Assembly: GCA_041476545.1 (NCBI GenBank)
Contig: JBGOTP010000001.1
Location: 1-59,711, forward strand
DNA: 59,711 nt
From: JBGOTP01 sp041476545
Lineage (GTDB): Bacteria > Acidobacteriota > Vicinamibacteria > Vicinamibacterales > CAVVIG01
Direction of reading: 5' to 3'
Of this stretch, positions 18,007-26,462 are shown one piece after another (the first letter of the stretch is position 1; each line of letters begins with the position of its first letter). A model generated the notes under the pieces. It did not search any database and was not told the origin of the DNA. It was given only the letters and a program-made list of their open reading frames with translations. Both the position numbers and the translations under genes were made by a program.

Positions 18007-18813
18007 TTATGTCCGTCGGACCGGGCACGCGTCTCGCAGCGATCGCGCGTACGCCTCGACCCGATCGATGAGCCCGGGCGACCCGCTCGCCTCGGCAATG
18101 AGTGACACCAGGGCGCTGCCGACCACGGCAGCATCAGCGTATGCGCCCACTTCAGCCACGTGCGCAGGGCGCGAGATACCAAACCCCAGCGCAATTGGCA
18201 GCGTCGTGCACGCGCGGATGCGACGCACCATGGCCTCCGCGCCAGCGGCGACGCTGTCCCGCGCACCCGTGACGCCAAGTCGCGAGATCGCGTAGAGGAA
18301 TCCGCGACCAAGCTCGGCGGCCTTCCGAATCCGCGCGTCAGTCGTCGTCGGGCTCAACAAGAATATGGTATCGAGTCCCGCGGACGCGAGCGACTCGCGG
18401 AAGTCTCCCGCCTCTTCGATAGGCAGGTCGAGCGCCAGCACGCCGTCGACCCCGGCAGCCGCCGCACGCCGCGCAAACTCGCCGACGCCCATCCGCAATA
18501 GCGGATTCGCGTAACTGAACAGCACAATCGGCGCCTTGACGGCGCCTCGTACGCCTTCCACGAGCGCCAGCGCCGCCCGCAAACTGCCGCCGGCCGCCAA
18601 GGCGCGTTCGGTTGCCCGCTGGATGACGGGCCCATCCGCCAGTGGATCCGAAAACGGCACGCCCATCTCGAGCACATCGGCGCCCCCGCGATCCAGCGCC
18701 TTGAGGATCTCGGCCGCGCGCGGCAGATCGGGATCACCGGCCGTCGTGAACGTCACCAAACCGGTCCGCCCCTCGCCGCGGAGGCGAGCAAATGTTTCGT
18801 CGATGCGGCTCAT
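18007..18813 (-). CDS. trpA: Tryptophan synthase alpha chain
   Basis: Cleaves indole-3-glycerol phosphate to indole and glyceraldehyde-3-phosphate, passing indole to the beta chain. With ATG 18813 as start the catalytic residues fall at E49 and D60 (VLEMGVPFSDPLADG), the same numbers as in enterobacterial TrpA, which supports this start. The phosphate-binding loop GFGISRP is near the C-terminus. The longer frame from 18852 would translate an intergenic repeat. It lies 51 nt after trpB and 5 nt before chorismate mutase. Confidence 0.96.
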   Translation of the reverse strand: MSRIDETFARLRGEGRTGLVTFTTAGDPDLPRAAEILKALDRGGADVLEMGVPFSDPLADGPVIQRATERALAAGGSLRAALALVEGVRGAVKAPIVLFSYANPLLRMGVGEFARRAAAAGVDGVLALDLPIEEAGDFRESLASAGLDTIFLLSPTTTDARIRKAAELGRGFLYAISRLGVTGARDSVAAGAEAMVRRIRACTTLPIALGFGISRPAHVAEVGAYADAAVVGSALVSLIAEASGSPGLIDRVEAYARSLRDACPVRRT

Positions 18814-18826
18814 GCTAGCGACATTC

Positions 18827-18862
18827 TTCACCACAGAGGACACAGTGGACACAGAGGCAAAA
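18827..18862. repeat. 9-nt-period repeat between trpB and trpA
   Basis: On the minus strand CCTCTGTGT-CCACTGTGT-CCTCTGTGG-TGAAG. It fills nearly all of the 51-nt gap and has the same unit pattern as the repeats at 20703-20735 and 44394-44428. Confidence 0.7.
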
Positions 18863-18864
18863 CC

Positions 18865-20073
18865 TCATGTGGTGATTATTTCTTTTCCAAGGTATTTCTC
18901 CACGGTGTGCACGTCCTTATCCCCGCGGCCAGACAGATTGACGAGCACGATCTTCGAAGGGTCGAGATCCCGCGCCACCTTCTGCGCATGGGCGATGGCA
19001 TGCGACGATTCCAGTGCCGGCAGAATGCCCTCCCGCCTGGCGAGCGCCTGAAATGCCGTCAGCGCCTCGGCGTCGCTCACATGCGCGTACGACGCGCGCC
19101 CCATGCCTCTCAGCCAGGCATGTTCCGGTCCGACCGCTGCATAGTCCAGTCCCGCCGAAATCGAATGCGTCGCTTCAATGTTCCCATCGTCGTCCTGGAG
19201 CACGAACGTGCGCGTGCCCTGGAGCACGCCCATACTGCCGCCGGCGAACCGCGCCGCGTGCCGGCCACGGACGATCGCTTCGCCGCCGGCTTCCACACCC
19301 ACCAACTGCACGCTCGTATCGTCCACGAAGGCGTCAAAGATCCCCAGGGCATTGCTGCCGCCACCGACACATGCGACGACGACGTCGGGGAGACGACCGA
19401 CGTGATCGAGCATCTGCGCGCGTGCCTCGCGGCCGATCACGGATTGAAATTCCCGCACCATCAGCGGATACGGATGAGGGCCGAGCACCGAGCCTAGGAG
19501 ATAGTACGTGTCGCCGACATTCGTCACCCAGTCCCGCATCGCTTCGTTGATGGCGTCCTTCAACGTGCGGCTCCCTGCATCAACGCCAATGACCTCGGCA
19601 CCAAGCAGACGCATGCGAAAGACATTCAGCGCCTGGCGCGCCATGTCTTCGGTCCCCATGTAGACGTGGCACTCGAGCCCAAGTAGTGCACATGCGGTCG
19701 CGGTGGCGACGCCGTGCTGCCCCGCTCCCGTCTCGGCAACAATCCGCCGCTTGCCCATCCGGACGGCAAGAAGCGCCTGACCGATGGCGTTGTTGATCTT
19801 GTGCGCGCCGGTATGCGTGAGATCCTCTCGTTTGAGGAAGATCCTGGCGCCGCCCGAGGCCTCGGTCAGCCTCGCGGCCTCCCACGTTGGCGTCGGCCTG
19901 CCGACGTAGTGCTTCAGCAGTCGATCGATCTCGGCTTGAAAAGCGGCCTCATCCCGTGCCGCGAAGTACGCGCGTTCGAGATCTTCAACCGGTGCGACCA
20001 GCGTTTCGGGCACGAAGCGACCACCGAATTCACCGAAATAGCCGTGCGCGTCCGGATCTCTTCTGTGAATCAC
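18865..20073 (-). CDS. trpB: Tryptophan synthase beta chain
   Basis: PLP enzyme joining indole and serine. It has 402 residues. GYFGEFGGRFVPETL opens the protein. The PLP lysine is K92 in HTGAHKINNAIGQ. The cofactor phosphate loop is VACVGGGSNALGIF and the C-terminal Ser of LSGRGDKD is present. GTG 20073 overlaps the trpF stop (GTGA) and has AGGTG upstream, so the listed longer frame (to 20268) is rejected. This is the standard TrpB1 type that partners TrpA. Confidence 0.95.
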   Translation of the reverse strand: MIHRRDPDAHGYFGEFGGRFVPETLVAPVEDLERAYFAARDEAAFQAEIDRLLKHYVGRPTPTWEAARLTEASGGARIFLKREDLTHTGAHKINNAIGQALLAVRMGKRRIVAETGAGQHGVATATACALLGLECHVYMGTEDMARQALNVFRMRLLGAEVIGVDAGSRTLKDAINEAMRDWVTNVGDTYYLLGSVLGPHPYPLMVREFQSVIGREARAQMLDHVGRLPDVVVACVGGGSNALGIFDAFVDDTSVQLVGVEAGGEAIVRGRHAARFAGGSMGVLQGTRTFVLQDDDGNIEATHSISAGLDYAAVGPEHAWLRGMGRASYAHVSDAEALTAFQALARREGILPALESSHAIAHAQKVARDLDPSKIVLVNLSGRGDKDVHTVEKYLGKEIITT

Positions 20074-20693
20074 TTCTTTGCACCTACTGCGTCGAACAGC
20101 GCCCTCATCTTCTCGTGATCCTTCACGCCCGGCGTTCGCTCCACACCCGACGACACATCGATCCCGAACGGCCCGACCTGCTCTACCGCCTCTGCGACGT
20201 TCCCGGCCGTCAGGCCTCCAGCCAGCCACACGCGCCGGGTTCGCGCGAGCATCGCAGCCGCGGCCCAATCACCCTTCATTCCCGTCCCTCCCCGGCGAAC
20301 CGGATCGTGCGCGTCGACAAGCCACGTCGTGTCCGCGGGCCACTCCCCGAATATCGATTGACCGGCGGTGAGGCTCGCGGCCTTGATCACCGGCAGCCTT
20401 ATCGACGCCGCCATGTCCGGCGTTTCGTCGCCGTGCAGTTGCACATGGGTCAGCCCGGCCGCGCGAGCCACTTGATTCACGTGGGCCACCGTTTGATTCA
20501 CGAAGACACCGACTTTCATCACGGACGCCGGCAGCGACTCGACGATCGCTCGCACGTGATCGGGATCGACATACCGCGGGCTCTCGGGCCAGAACACGAA
20601 CCCGATCGCGTCGGCGCCGCATTCCACCGCCGCCTCCGCATCGACGAGACTCGTGATGCCGCAGATCTTTACCAGCATCAGGCTTGTATCCAT
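20070..20693 (-). CDS. trpF: Phosphoribosylanthranilate isomerase
   Basis: Amadori isomerisation of N-(5-phosphoribosyl)anthranilate, third step after anthranilate. It has 207 residues in a TIM barrel. The catalytic Cys is in VKICGIT, the general acid Asp is in WLVDAHDP, and the phosphate loops are LAGGLTAGNV and DVSSGVER. It overlaps trpB by 4 nt and follows trpC after 46 nt of repeat. Confidence 0.95.
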   Translation of the reverse strand: MDTSLMLVKICGITSLVDAEAAVECGADAIGFVFWPESPRYVDPDHVRAIVESLPASVMKVGVFVNQTVAHVNQVARAAGLTHVQLHGDETPDMAASIRLPVIKAASLTAGQSIFGEWPADTTWLVDAHDPVRRGGTGMKGDWAAAAMLARTRRVWLAGGLTAGNVAEAVEQVGPFGIDVSSGVERTPGVKDHEKMRALFDAVGAKK

Positions 20694-20702
20694 CGCTGAG
20701 CG

Positions 20703-20735
20703 AACACAATGGACACCGACGACACAAAGAAAGGT
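20703..20735. repeat. 9-nt-period repeat between trpC and trpF
   Basis: On the minus strand TTTGTGTCG-TCGGTGTCC-ATTGTGTTC. It fills most of the 46-nt gap and has the same unit pattern as the trpB-trpA gap. Confidence 0.65.
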
Positions 20736-20739
20736 CTTG

Positions 20740-21576
20740 TCACTCGGTGTCCGCCGTGGTGATTCGGCTCTCGGACAACAACACCCGCAGCGCTTGGCCC
20801 GGATCCGCTTCCCCCATGAATCGTTCGCCGATGAGAAACGCGTGATAGCCGAGCGACGAGAGGCGCATCAGATCGCCGGCCGTCTTCAAGCCGCTCTCGC
20901 TCACCGCACTCACTCCGGCCGGCATGCGCGCCACCAGCGCCTCTGATGCGTGAACGTCGACCTGCAGTGTTCGCAGATTCCGATTGTTCACGCCGATGAT
21001 GCCGGCACCGGCGCCAAGCGCCACACTCAATTCCTCGTCATTGTGCACCTCGACGAGTGTATCCAGGCCGAGTGCCGCTGCACGTCCAGCCAGTCGCCGC
21101 AGTTCCTCCGGCGACAGCGCGGCCACGATCAGCAGGACCGCGTCGGCGCCGTTCGCCCGCGCTTCCAGAAGCTGGTACTCGGACACGATGAAATCTTTTC
21201 GCAGCAGCGGCGTGGCGACCGCGCCGCGCACCGCCCGCAGATCGTCGAGCGATCCGTCGAAAAAGGTCGGTTCTGTGAGTACCGAAATGGCGGCCGCACC
21301 GGCTGCGGCATAGCCGCGCGCGATCGACACGGGATCGTAGTCCTTGCGAATGACGCCGCGCGACGGCGACCGCCGTTTGCACTCCGCAATCACGTTGACG
21401 CCGCCCTTGCGATCGAGCGCCGCACGAAACACGCCGGGACGGGGCGTCCGCTCCTCCGCCCGCCGCGCAAGCGCGTCCATCGACTCCCGCGCTTCCCGCA
21501 CTTCAACGATGCGGCGCGTTGCCGCGACAATGGCTTCGAGGAGGTCCGCCCCCGAGGCGACGCCAGGACTGCTCAT
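20740..21576 (-). CDS. trpC: Indole-3-glycerol-phosphate synthase
   Basis: Ring closure of 1-(2-carboxyphenylamino)-1-deoxyribulose-5-phosphate. It has 278 residues. VIAECKRRSPSRGVI holds the conserved Glu and Lys, LRKDFIVSEYQLLEARANGAD the catalytic Lys, and GVNNRNLRTLQVD and SESGLKTAGDL complete the phosphate site. ATG 21576 overlaps the trpD stop by 4 nt (ATGA). Confidence 0.96.
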   Translation of the reverse strand: MSSPGVASGADLLEAIVAATRRIVEVREARESMDALARRAEERTPRPGVFRAALDRKGGVNVIAECKRRSPSRGVIRKDYDPVSIARGYAAAGAAAISVLTEPTFFDGSLDDLRAVRGAVATPLLRKDFIVSEYQLLEARANGADAVLLIVAALSPEELRRLAGRAAALGLDTLVEVHNDEELSVALGAGAGIIGVNNRNLRTLQVDVHASEALVARMPAGVSAVSESGLKTAGDLMRLSSLGYHAFLIGERFMGEADPGQALRVLLSESRITTADTE

Positions 21577-22655
21577 GTGCCCGCCCCCGCGCTCCCGCGA
21601 CCAGGACTCGCGCCTGGCTGCGTATCAGTGCCGGCGCGTCGCTCCTCAATCGACGACAGTGATGCCAACTGATCGAGGGTGCGGCGCGCACCCCCCGAAT
21701 CGATGGCCTCCGCTGCGCGCACGATGCCGTCCTTGATGGATGGTGCGGTGCCGGCAATGAAAAGCGCGGCCCCCGCATTCAGCAGAACGACGTTGCGCGC
21801 GGCGCCGGCTTCGCCGGCTAGAACTCTCTCGATGATGCCCGCATTCTCCCGCGCGTCTCCGCCCTTCAGCGATGCCAGTGGGACCTTGGGCATGCCGACA
21901 TCGCCGGGGTGCAGATAGAAGGTGTGGACCGCGCCCGCGCGACACTCGGAGATCTTCGTATAGCCGGTCGTCGAGATCTCGTCGATGCCGTCGGCCCCAT
22001 GAACCACCCACGCCCGATCGGACCCGAGCAACATGAGCGCCCGCGCCAGCAACTCGGTCAACTCGGGTCGCGGTACACCCACGAGCTGCCGTGTCGCGCC
22101 CGCCGGATTCGTGAGCGGGCCGAGCAGATTGAAGGCGGTCCGGACGCCGAGCGCTCGGCGCGCGCCCGCCGCATGGCGCATCGACGGATGGAACGTCGGC
22201 GCAAAAAAGAATCCGAGGCCCGCCTCATCGAGGCATCGCTCAACGCCGGCGGGCGACGCAGACACCTTCACGCCAAGCGTTTCGAACACGTCCGCGCTGC
22301 CCGACAGGCTCGACACCGATCGATTGCCGTGCTTTGCCACGCGTACACCGCAGGCAGCGACGACGACCGCGACGCAGGAGGAAATATTGAACGTCCCTGA
22401 ACGATCGCCTCCGGTCCCGCAGCAGTCGAACACGGGATCGTGCCGGCGCGACAGCTGCACCGCGTGCGCGCGCATGGTCCGCGCCAGGCCGACGATTTCG
22501 GTCGGCCGCTCGCCCTTCATCGCCAGGCCGATGAGGAATCCCGCAATCTGCGCGTCGGACGCGCGCCCTTCCATCACGTCGGCCATGGCGGCCGCCGCCT
22601 CCTCGCTCGTGAGGTCTTCGCGGCGCATGAGCGTTTCAATCAGGGCCGGAAACAT
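21573..22655 (-). CDS. trpD: Anthranilate phosphoribosyltransferase
   Basis: Transfers the PRPP ribose phosphate to anthranilate. It has 360 residues. The PRPP site is DCCGTGGDRSGTFNISS, and KHGNRSVSSLSGSAD and NLLGPLTNPAGA are family blocks. It is not fused to TrpG. ATG 22655 lies 2 nt after the trpG stop; the longer open frame (to 23000) reads through trpG and is rejected. The C-terminal 20 residues (GTDTQPGASPGRG...) are a low-complexity tail. Confidence 0.95.
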   Translation of the reverse strand: MFPALIETLMRREDLTSEEAAAAMADVMEGRASDAQIAGFLIGLAMKGERPTEIVGLARTMRAHAVQLSRRHDPVFDCCGTGGDRSGTFNISSCVAVVVAACGVRVAKHGNRSVSSLSGSADVFETLGVKVSASPAGVERCLDEAGLGFFFAPTFHPSMRHAAGARRALGVRTAFNLLGPLTNPAGATRQLVGVPRPELTELLARALMLLGSDRAWVVHGADGIDEISTTGYTKISECRAGAVHTFYLHPGDVGMPKVPLASLKGGDARENAGIIERVLAGEAGAARNVVLLNAGAALFIAGTAPSIKDGIVRAAEAIDSGGARRTLDQLASLSSIEERRAGTDTQPGASPGRGSAGAGT

Positions 22656-22657
22656 GC

Positions 22658-23233
22658 CTAATCCTGGCGTCCCTCGAGGAAGTTGCGAAGAATGTGATGT
22701 CCCTCGGCCGTCAGCACCGACTCGGGGTGAAACTGGACACCGGAGATCGGCAACGTGCGATGACGCAACCCCATAATGATGCCGTCGCCCTGCGTGCGGG
22801 CGGTGATTTCCAGGTCTGCGGGAAAGCCGTCCTCGGAGACGACGAGCGAGTGATAGCGCGAGGCGACGAATGGCTCGGCGATCCCGGTGAACAGGCCTCG
22901 TCCGTTGTGTTCGATCACCGACGTCTTTCCGTGCATGGGAACGGGGGCCCGGACGACTTGACCGCCGAAGACCGCACCAATCGCCTGATGCCCCAGGCAC
23001 ACGCCCAGGATCGGCGTCCGCTGCCCCAGCCTCCGAATCATCTCCATCGTCACGCCCGCATCTTCGGGACGGCCCGGTCCTGGTGAGATGACGATGTGCT
23101 CCGGACGGCGCAACGCAATAGCATCAACGGTCGCGGCATCGTTGCGAACAACGCTGACGGTCGCTCCGAGCTCGCCCAGATACTGGACGAGGTTATAGGT
23201 GAACGAGTCGTAGTTATCCAGGACGAGGACCAT
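22658..23233 (-). CDS. trpG: Anthranilate synthase glutamine amidotransferase subunit
   Basis: Supplies ammonia to TrpE, and possibly also to 4-amino-4-deoxychorismate synthase. It has 191 residues of the class I amidotransferase fold. LVLDNYDSFTYNLVQYL opens the protein, the catalytic Cys is in LGVCLGHQAIG, and the His/Glu pair is in VQFHPESVLT. ATG 23233 is chosen (23242 also possible). The upstream extension in the same frame is translated REP-like repeat and is not part of the protein. Confidence 0.94.
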   Translation of the reverse strand: MVLVLDNYDSFTYNLVQYLGELGATVSVVRNDAATVDAIALRRPEHIVISPGPGRPEDAGVTMEMIRRLGQRTPILGVCLGHQAIGAVFGGQVVRAPVPMHGKTSVIEHNGRGLFTGIAEPFVASRYHSLVVSEDGFPADLEITARTQGDGIIMGLRHRTLPISGVQFHPESVLTAEGHHILRNFLEGRQD

Positions 23234-23253
23234 ACCGAACATCTTCCTTCTGG

Positions 23254-23343
23254 CAGGGCTGAAGCCCTGCACTACTTTCGCTGACCCGGTCGCAACGCAG
23301 GCCATTTCGCTGACCCGGTCGTAGTGCAGGCCTTCAGGCCTGC
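23254..23343. repeat. Pair of REP-like hairpins with direct repeats, trpE-trpG gap
   Basis: Hairpin 1 is CAGGGCT-GA-AGCCCTG (23254-23269); hairpin 2 is GCAGGCCT-TC-AGGCCTGC (23326-23343). Between them TTTCGCTGACCCGGTCG occurs twice (23276-23292, 23305-23321). Hairpin 2 contains the trpE stop codon (23334-23336). The CAGGGCT hairpin is followed by CACTAC, as in the copy at 35664. Confidence 0.8.
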
Positions 23344-24809
23344 CAATTCTGCGCGAGCTCGAGCGCCCGCAGCAGCGCGCGCGCCTTGTCGCGCGTTTCC
23401 TGGTATTCAGCCGATGGATCCGAATCCATCACAATGCCGGCGCCAGCTTGCACGTACGCCTTGCCGGCCGACATGATGACCGTGCGGATCGCGATACAGA
23501 AGTCCAGATTGCCCGCGAAATCCAGATAGCCGACGGCGCCCGCATAGAGCCCGCGGCCGGACGGCTCGAGCTCGTGAATGATCTGCATCGCCCGCACTTT
23601 TGGCGCGCCCGAGACCGTGCCGGCTGGGAAGCACGACACCAGCGCATCGAGGCGGTCGCTGCCCGAAGCCAGACGTCCTTCGACAATCGAGGTGAGGTGC
23701 ATCACGTGTGAGAAGCGCTCGATGCCCATGAACTGGGACACGGTGACCGAGCCGAACTCACACACCCGGCCGATATCGTTCCTCCCGAGGTCGACAAGCA
23801 TCAGGTGCTCGGCGCATTCTTTCTGGTTGTGCGCCAGCTCCTCGGCCAGCCTCGCGTCTTCTTCGTTTGTCTTTCCGCGCGGGCGCGTGCCGGCGATCGG
23901 ATGCGTCTCAACGCGCGTACCCTCGACGCGCACGAGCATCTCGGGCGACGAGCCGACAACCGACACGCCGCCCATCCGGATGAAATACATGTACGGCGAC
24001 GGATTCACGTGCCTGAGCGCGCGATAGACCGTGAACGGATCCGCCGACACGTCGGCCTCGAACCGCTGCGACAGCACGACCTGGTAGACGTCGCCGGCGG
24101 CGATGTGCTCTTTGGCCGCCCGCACGTGCGCTTCGAATTGCTCGCGGGTCTGATTGGACCACACATCGAGCACGGTGGACGCCTCGGTCCTCGCCGTCGA
24201 CAGGCTTCTCTCGAGCTCTCGTTCGAGAAACTGGATTTTCGCGCACGCAAACTGATAGAGCGACTCCAGATCGTCGTCTACCGACACTCGCGCGTTGGCG
24301 ATGATGAGAATCCGATGCTGGACGTGATCGAATGCCAGCACCGTATCGAACAGCATGAAGCCCGCCTCGTCGGCGCCATCGGCTCCCGTCCCGAGATCGC
24401 CCAGCACGGGCTCGAACCACGAGGCGGCCCCGTACCCCAGATATCCCACCGCGCCGCCGGTGAACCGCGGCAGGTCCGGCACGGCCGGGGATCGGAAGTC
24501 CGTCATCAACCCGCGCAGCGTCTCGATGAAGGGCCGATCGCTCGTCGTCACCGCGCCGCCGCGCTCGAGTGTGATCGCACCGTCTCGCGCGCGCAGCACC
24601 AGAAACGGATCTTTGCCCAGGAAGGAATATCGCCCGACATGCTCGCCACCTTCGACACTCTCGAGCAGAAAGGCATAGTCCGCGTTCTCGGCGATCTTGA
24701 GGAAGGCCGAAACCGGCGTAAGCAGATCCGCGACCAGTTCCTTGCAGACCGGCACGAAGGTGCCGCGCGTCGCGAGGTCCTTGAATGTTTCAAACGAGGT
24801 GATGTTCAT
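23334..24809 (-). CDS. trpE: Anthranilate synthase component I
   Basis: Makes anthranilate from chorismate with ammonia from TrpG. It has 491 residues. The tryptophan feedback site is visible as FLLESVEGGEHVGRYSF near the N-terminus. The chorismate-binding core includes PSPYMYFIRMGG, THPIAGTRPRG, HLMLVDLGRNDIGRV and GAPKVRAMQIIHELEP. ATG 24809 overlaps the aroDE stop by 20 nt, so translation is coupled. The upstream part of the long open frame is antisense-like aroDE sequence. Both allosteric control and attenuation would act on this enzyme. Confidence 0.95.
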   Translation of the reverse strand: MNITSFETFKDLATRGTFVPVCKELVADLLTPVSAFLKIAENADYAFLLESVEGGEHVGRYSFLGKDPFLVLRARDGAITLERGGAVTTSDRPFIETLRGLMTDFRSPAVPDLPRFTGGAVGYLGYGAASWFEPVLGDLGTGADGADEAGFMLFDTVLAFDHVQHRILIIANARVSVDDDLESLYQFACAKIQFLERELERSLSTARTEASTVLDVWSNQTREQFEAHVRAAKEHIAAGDVYQVVLSQRFEADVSADPFTVYRALRHVNPSPYMYFIRMGGVSVVGSSPEMLVRVEGTRVETHPIAGTRPRGKTNEEDARLAEELAHNQKECAEHLMLVDLGRNDIGRVCEFGSVTVSQFMGIERFSHVMHLTSIVEGRLASGSDRLDALVSCFPAGTVSGAPKVRAMQIIHELEPSGRGLYAGAVGYLDFAGNLDFCIAIRTVIMSAGKAYVQAGAGIVMDSDPSAEYQETRDKARALLRALELAQNWQA

Positions 24810-26274
24810 CGATCGCAAACTCCGCAAGCCGCTCGATTGCCGCCGCCCGCATGACGCCCTCCGCCGGCCGGGCGCCCGTCCACCATTGAAACTGTTCCTC
24901 CGCTTGCGCGACCAGCATGTCGAGGCCGCCGATTGTCTGACAGCCCGCCGCGGCCGCGTCGCGCAGCAGTCGCGTTGCCTGTGGGTTGTAGACAAGGTCG
25001 TACACGACGCGCCCCGTCAAGAGCTCTGCCGGCACCGGCGTCTCGTCAATTTTTGGATGCATGCCGATGGGCGTGCAGTTGACCAGCAGATCCCAGCTGC
25101 CTGGTTCGGGTGGCCAGACGCCGACGTCACCCGACACCATGGCGGCCACTTCCTGCGCGCGCGATCGGGCTCGCGCATGCACGCGGACCGTGGCGCCACT
25201 CGAGGCGAGTCCGACGGCAACAGCCCGTGCCGACCCGCCAGCGCCAAGAACGGACGCACGCATTCCGCTCACCTGGATACCGAGATCCTGAAGAGGCCGA
25301 AGAAATCCGTTGGTGTCCGTGTTGCCGCCAATCCATCGGCTGTTGACCACGCGAATGGTGTTGATGGCCCCAATCCGACGCGCGATCGGGTCCGCCTCGT
25401 CCACTCGCTCGAACAGCGACACTTTGAAGGGAATCGTCACGCTCGCGCCCTTGACGCCGAGTGCGCGCGCGAACGTCACGAAATCGTCGGGATCGGCGGC
25501 GGGCATCGGCAGGTACACCGCGTCGACGCCGGCAGCCTTGAACGCGGCATTGTGCATCGCCGGAGACACGGAGTGCGAAATCGGCGAACCGGTCAGACCG
25601 TAGATGCCGGTCGCTTCTGTCACGGCGCGAAAGCGGTATTCGTGGAGCAGGCGTTTCGGGCTCACCTGCCCCACGTCGCCCATCGCACCGGCGTAGGTCC
25701 ATGCGGATCCGAACCGCTCGGCGAGCACGCGCGTTGCGATGCCCTGTTCTCCCATGGCGATGAGGACCAGCATCCCGTCGCCCTTCATCGCACCACCGAG
25801 ATCCATGAGTGGCAGACAATCGCTCAAGCGGTTGGCCTTCACCGCGATCTTGATGACCGCGGCGCCCGTCTGCCGCATCGCGCGCGCACGGTCGGCCAAA
25901 TCCGCGGGCACGCCCTGGAAGTCGTGCATTGAGAGCACGGTGCGCCGGCCGTAGGCCCTGGTAATCGCGCCACTGAACGCCGCGCGCCATTCGACATCCA
26001 CGTATTCGGCGCCGCAGGCCAGGGCTTCCTCGATCAGCGCACGACGCGCCTCTTCGGATCCCGAACACTGCCCGCCTTCCCACGCCGGCCGGCAGGTGAC
26101 GATCACGGGCCGCGTCCGGTCTGCGAGTGCCTCGCGGACACTTGGATCGCGTACCGAGTCCAGACGCAGCTCGACGAGATCGGCGCCGCCCGTGCTCGCG
26201 GCAGCATCGCGGCGACGGCGAAGCTCCGCCGTCGTGGGCGCCGTGACGGTCACACAGACCAGGGGTTTAGGCAT
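24790..26274 (-). CDS. aroDE: Bifunctional 3-dehydroquinate dehydratase (type I) / shikimate dehydrogenase
   Basis: Steps 3 and 4 of the shikimate pathway in one chain of 494 residues. Residues 1-220 are type I dehydratase, with the His of LSMHDFQGVP and the Schiff-base Lys in AAVIKIAVKANRL. Residues 225-494 are shikimate dehydrogenase: GSPISHSVSPAMHNAAF, KGASVTIPFK with the catalytic Lys, the Asp in GGNTDTNGF, the NADP loop LGAGGSARAV and VNCTPIGM. The fusion order is the same as in plants. ATG 26274 lies 5 nt after the T-run of the attenuator terminator, so this is the first structural gene exposed to leader control. Confidence 0.95.
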   Translation of the reverse strand: MPKPLVCVTVTAPTTAELRRRRDAAASTGGADLVELRLDSVRDPSVREALADRTRPVIVTCRPAWEGGQCSGSEEARRALIEEALACGAEYVDVEWRAAFSGAITRAYGRRTVLSMHDFQGVPADLADRARAMRQTGAAVIKIAVKANRLSDCLPLMDLGGAMKGDGMLVLIAMGEQGIATRVLAERFGSAWTYAGAMGDVGQVSPKRLLHEYRFRAVTEATGIYGLTGSPISHSVSPAMHNAAFKAAGVDAVYLPMPAADPDDFVTFARALGVKGASVTIPFKVSLFERVDEADPIARRIGAINTIRVVNSRWIGGNTDTNGFLRPLQDLGIQVSGMRASVLGAGGSARAVAVGLASSGATVRVHARARSRAQEVAAMVSGDVGVWPPEPGSWDLLVNCTPIGMHPKIDETPVPAELLTGRVVYDLVYNPQATRLLRDAAAAGCQTIGGLDMLVAQAEEQFQWWTGARPAEGVMRAAAIERLAEFAIDEHHLV

Positions 26275-26279
26275 TAGTC

Positions 26280-26317
26280 AAAAAAAAAGCCTCTTCAACC
26301 GGTAGGCTGAAGAGGCT
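26280..26317 (-). terminator. Attenuator terminator hairpin (segments 3:4)
   Basis: Transcript-sense AGCCTCTTCA (plus-strand 26308-26317) pairs with TGAAGAGGCT (26288-26297), a perfect 10-bp stem with a 10-nt loop. It is followed by nine T residues. It ends 5 nt before the aroDE ATG, so it would terminate the supraoperon before its first gene. Confidence 0.9.
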
Positions 26318-26365
26318 GGGAACATCGTTGTGCAGTGGCTCAGGCCAAGGCAGACGCCTCTTCAG
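26307..26365 (-). promoter_or_regulatory. Antiterminator pairing (segments 2:3) of the trp-type attenuator
   Basis: CTGAAGAGGC in the leader (plus-strand 26356-26365) is exactly complementary over 10 nt to GCCTCTTCAG (26307-26316), which is also the 5' arm of the terminator. The two helices exclude each other. Segment 2 begins 7 nt after the last leader Trp codon, where a ribosome reaching the stop codon would mask it. An upstream segment GCCTTTTC (26437-26444) can pair with GAAGAGGC with one G-U pair, giving a 1:2 hairpin. Confidence 0.85.
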
Positions 26366-26399
26366 AAGTGTTCCAATACCACCACGCCGCTGGACGCAC
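26340..26399 (-). CDS. trp-type leader peptide with Trp-Trp-Tyr-Trp codons
   Basis: A short regulatory ORF. From GTG 26399 it reads MRPAAWWYWNTSEEASALA and stops at 26340. The control codons TGG-TGG-TAT-TGG lie at 26373-26384. In the same frame a second GTG at 26453 would give a 37-residue leader; it lies about 3 nt from the predicted transcription start, and that longer form would include segment 1 of the attenuator. No strong Shine-Dalgarno sequence supports either start. Ribosome stalling at these codons when Trp-tRNA (or Tyr-tRNA) is scarce would free segment 2 for antitermination. Confidence 0.82.
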   Translation of the reverse strand: MRPAAWWYWNTSEEASALA

Positions 26400-26462
26400 G
26401 GCCGCCCGGCTTGGGGAACTTGTCGAGCTGGCAAACGAAAAGGCCTTCTGCACTCGGGAAGG

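Noticed and set aside
20074..20268. N-terminal extension of trpB
   Set aside because: It overlaps trpF completely, is Arg/Gly-rich and has no family match; GTG 20073 with a ribosome site fits TrpB.
22656..23000. N-terminal extension of trpD
   Set aside because: It reads through trpG in another frame and has no similarity to TrpD.
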